Positions 35,628 through 36,249 of a stretch of DNA of 36,249 bases are shown here, one piece after another. Origin of the DNA: Actinomycetes bacterium. Lineage in GTDB: Bacteria; Actinomycetota; Thermoleophilia; Solirubrobacterales; Solirubrobacteraceae. The stretch is from positions 1-36,249 of the forward strand of contig JAEYAL010000202.1 of NCBI GenBank assembly GCA_023404805.1, read 5' to 3'. Each line of letters opens with the position of its first letter. The first letter of the stretch is position 1. Both the position numbers and the translations under genes were made by a program. Below the pieces are notes generated by a model. The model was not told where the DNA came from. It ran no database searches and was given only the letters and a program-made list of their open reading frames with translations.

Positions 35628-36249
35628 ATGCCCATCGACTCACTCACCGCCGGACCTCCGGCTGTGGCGAGCCCCGGCAGCGCATCGGCCAGCAAGGCCG
35701 GCGCACCACCGGGATTCTCCGCCGCATTGGACTCCGCCGCCAAGACCTGGACCGCACTCGCGGAAGGTCAGACCGACACAAAGCGACCTGGCACCGACCG
35801 CCAGGCCGCCAAGGACGCTGCCGCTACGGCGCCTGCGCCCGGCGCCGCCAAGGCCGACAAGCCTGAACACGCGGACAAGCCCGAGAAGGCTGACAAACCC
35901 GAGAAGGCCGACAAGGCTGCGAAGGCCGAGAAGGCCGACAAGCCGGAGCAGGCCGACAAGCCTGCCAAGGGCGCAGACGTGCCGGTCGCCGAGGGCGACG
36001 CGTTCGCGGTTCCCTCAGCCCCAGTCGTGACGGACCCGGCCGCTACGCAGCTGGCCGCTGCCATCGCCGCCGCGCAGGCGGCCCTGGACGCTGCCGCTAC
36101 GCCGGCCGTGGCCGCGGCCGCGCCCGCAACGGCTCCGGCCGCTGTGGCGGAGCCGGCCTCAGCACAGGCGCTCGTCGTCGCGCAGACGGCGACCGACGTG
36201 CTCGCCGCAGCCTCTGCTGCGGCAACCGGTGCTCCGGTCGACCCGGCTG
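35628..36249 (+). CDS. fliK: FliK hook-length-control protein, N-terminal part (cut by the window end)
   Basis: An ATG at 35628, 5 nt after the transglycosylase stop, opens a frame that runs off the right edge (207 complete codons). It is Ala/Lys/Asp/Pro-rich, with a tandem DKPEKA-type repeat at about residues 74-114 and then Ala/Pro-rich sequence. This is the composition of the disordered ruler region of FliK. The identifying C-terminal Flg_hook domain lies beyond the window, so the call rests on position and composition. Confidence 0.6.
   Translation, partial: MPIDSLTAGPPAVASPGSASASKAGAPPGFSAALDSAAKTWTALAEGQTDTKRPGTDRQAAKDAAATAPAPGAAKADKPEHADKPEKADKPEKADKAAKAEKADKPEQADKPAKGADVPVAEGDAFAVPSAPVVTDPAATQLAAAIAAAQAALDAAATPAVAAAAPATAPAAVAEPASAQALVVAQTATDVLAAASAAATGAPVDPA
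35848..35970 (+). repeat. Tandem hexapeptide-coding repeat in the FliK ruler region
   Basis: Units encoding variants of ADKPEK/ADKAAK/ADKPEQ recur about seven times in a row. The DNA units (GCCGACAAG-type) are similar but not identical, so this is an old expansion with codon drift. Length changes here would alter the FliK ruler. Confidence 0.7.

Overview
The window is very GC-rich, and its gene content points to an actinobacterium of the Thermoleophilia/Solirubrobacterales type (inference from: a GH57/GT4 methylglucose-polysaccharide-like locus, an Rpf-type wall lytic enzyme behind a c-di-AMP riboswitch, GTG/TTG starts, leaderless-looking promoters, and a complete bacterial-type flagellar cluster with FliW/CsrA, which most actinobacteria lack). 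No rRNA, tRNA, IS element or CRISPR array was seen.

Left part (1-11.7 kb): an ECF-type sigma factor gene is followed by two tandem paralogous genes for membrane-anchored secreted-domain proteins. The second paralog has its own near-copy of the sigma promoter, with a 20-codon reading frame where the sigma gene should be. Next come a stand-alone LON substrate-binding-domain protein, two divergent methyltransferases sharing a 20-bp near-palindrome, and the operon methyltransferase - GH57 branching enzyme - GT4 glucosyltransferase. That gene order matches the mycobacterial Rv3030-Rv3031-Rv3032 methylglucose lipopolysaccharide genes. A ydaO-type (c-di-AMP) riboswitch precedes an Rpf-domain protein. 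It is followed by an unusual fusion of an acylphosphatase with a LigD-type phosphoesterase domain that has lost its catalytic residues, then a small membrane protein, a hexapeptide acyltransferase and a MeaB-type GTPase.

Right part (11.8-36.2 kb): flagellar genes in several transcription units. On the minus strand: fliC alone; flgG-flgJ(N)-flgN-flgK-flgL-fliW-csrA; and flgF. On the plus strand: a FliK-like gene with an orphan FlhB C-domain gene; a large TPR-GT2-TPR glycosyltransferase (candidate flagellin glycosyltransferase); hsp20; flaG-like-fliD-fliS-fliT-like; and flgB-flgC-fliE-fliF-fliG-fliH-fliI-(55-aa ORF)-fliJ-lytic transglycosylase-fliK (running off the right end). An unrelated minus-strand transporter operon (benE-azlC-azlD) sits between the filament-cap genes and flgB.

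Regulation readable from sequence: a recurring TCAA-N14-16-GCCGAY element, resembling sigma-28/WhiG promoters, lies in front of fliC, flgG, flgF and the glycosyltransferase; a consensus GCCGATAA -10 without a clear -35 precedes the FliK-like gene. In three cases the start codon is only 6-8 nt from the -10 box, which predicts leaderless mRNAs. fliC is the exception: it has an ~80-nt leader ending in a hairpin that presents GGA in its loop and covers the Shine-Dalgarno and AUG, a good CsrA target beside csrA and fliW. The flgB operon has a long, highly structured leader whose final helix includes a 12-nt copy of the 16S rRNA 3' tail. The strongest candidates for new biology are this leader, the acylphosphatase/dead-phosphoesterase fusion, the sigma-less duplicate of the ECF module, the 55-aa ORF between fliI and fliJ, and the TPR glycosyltransferase.
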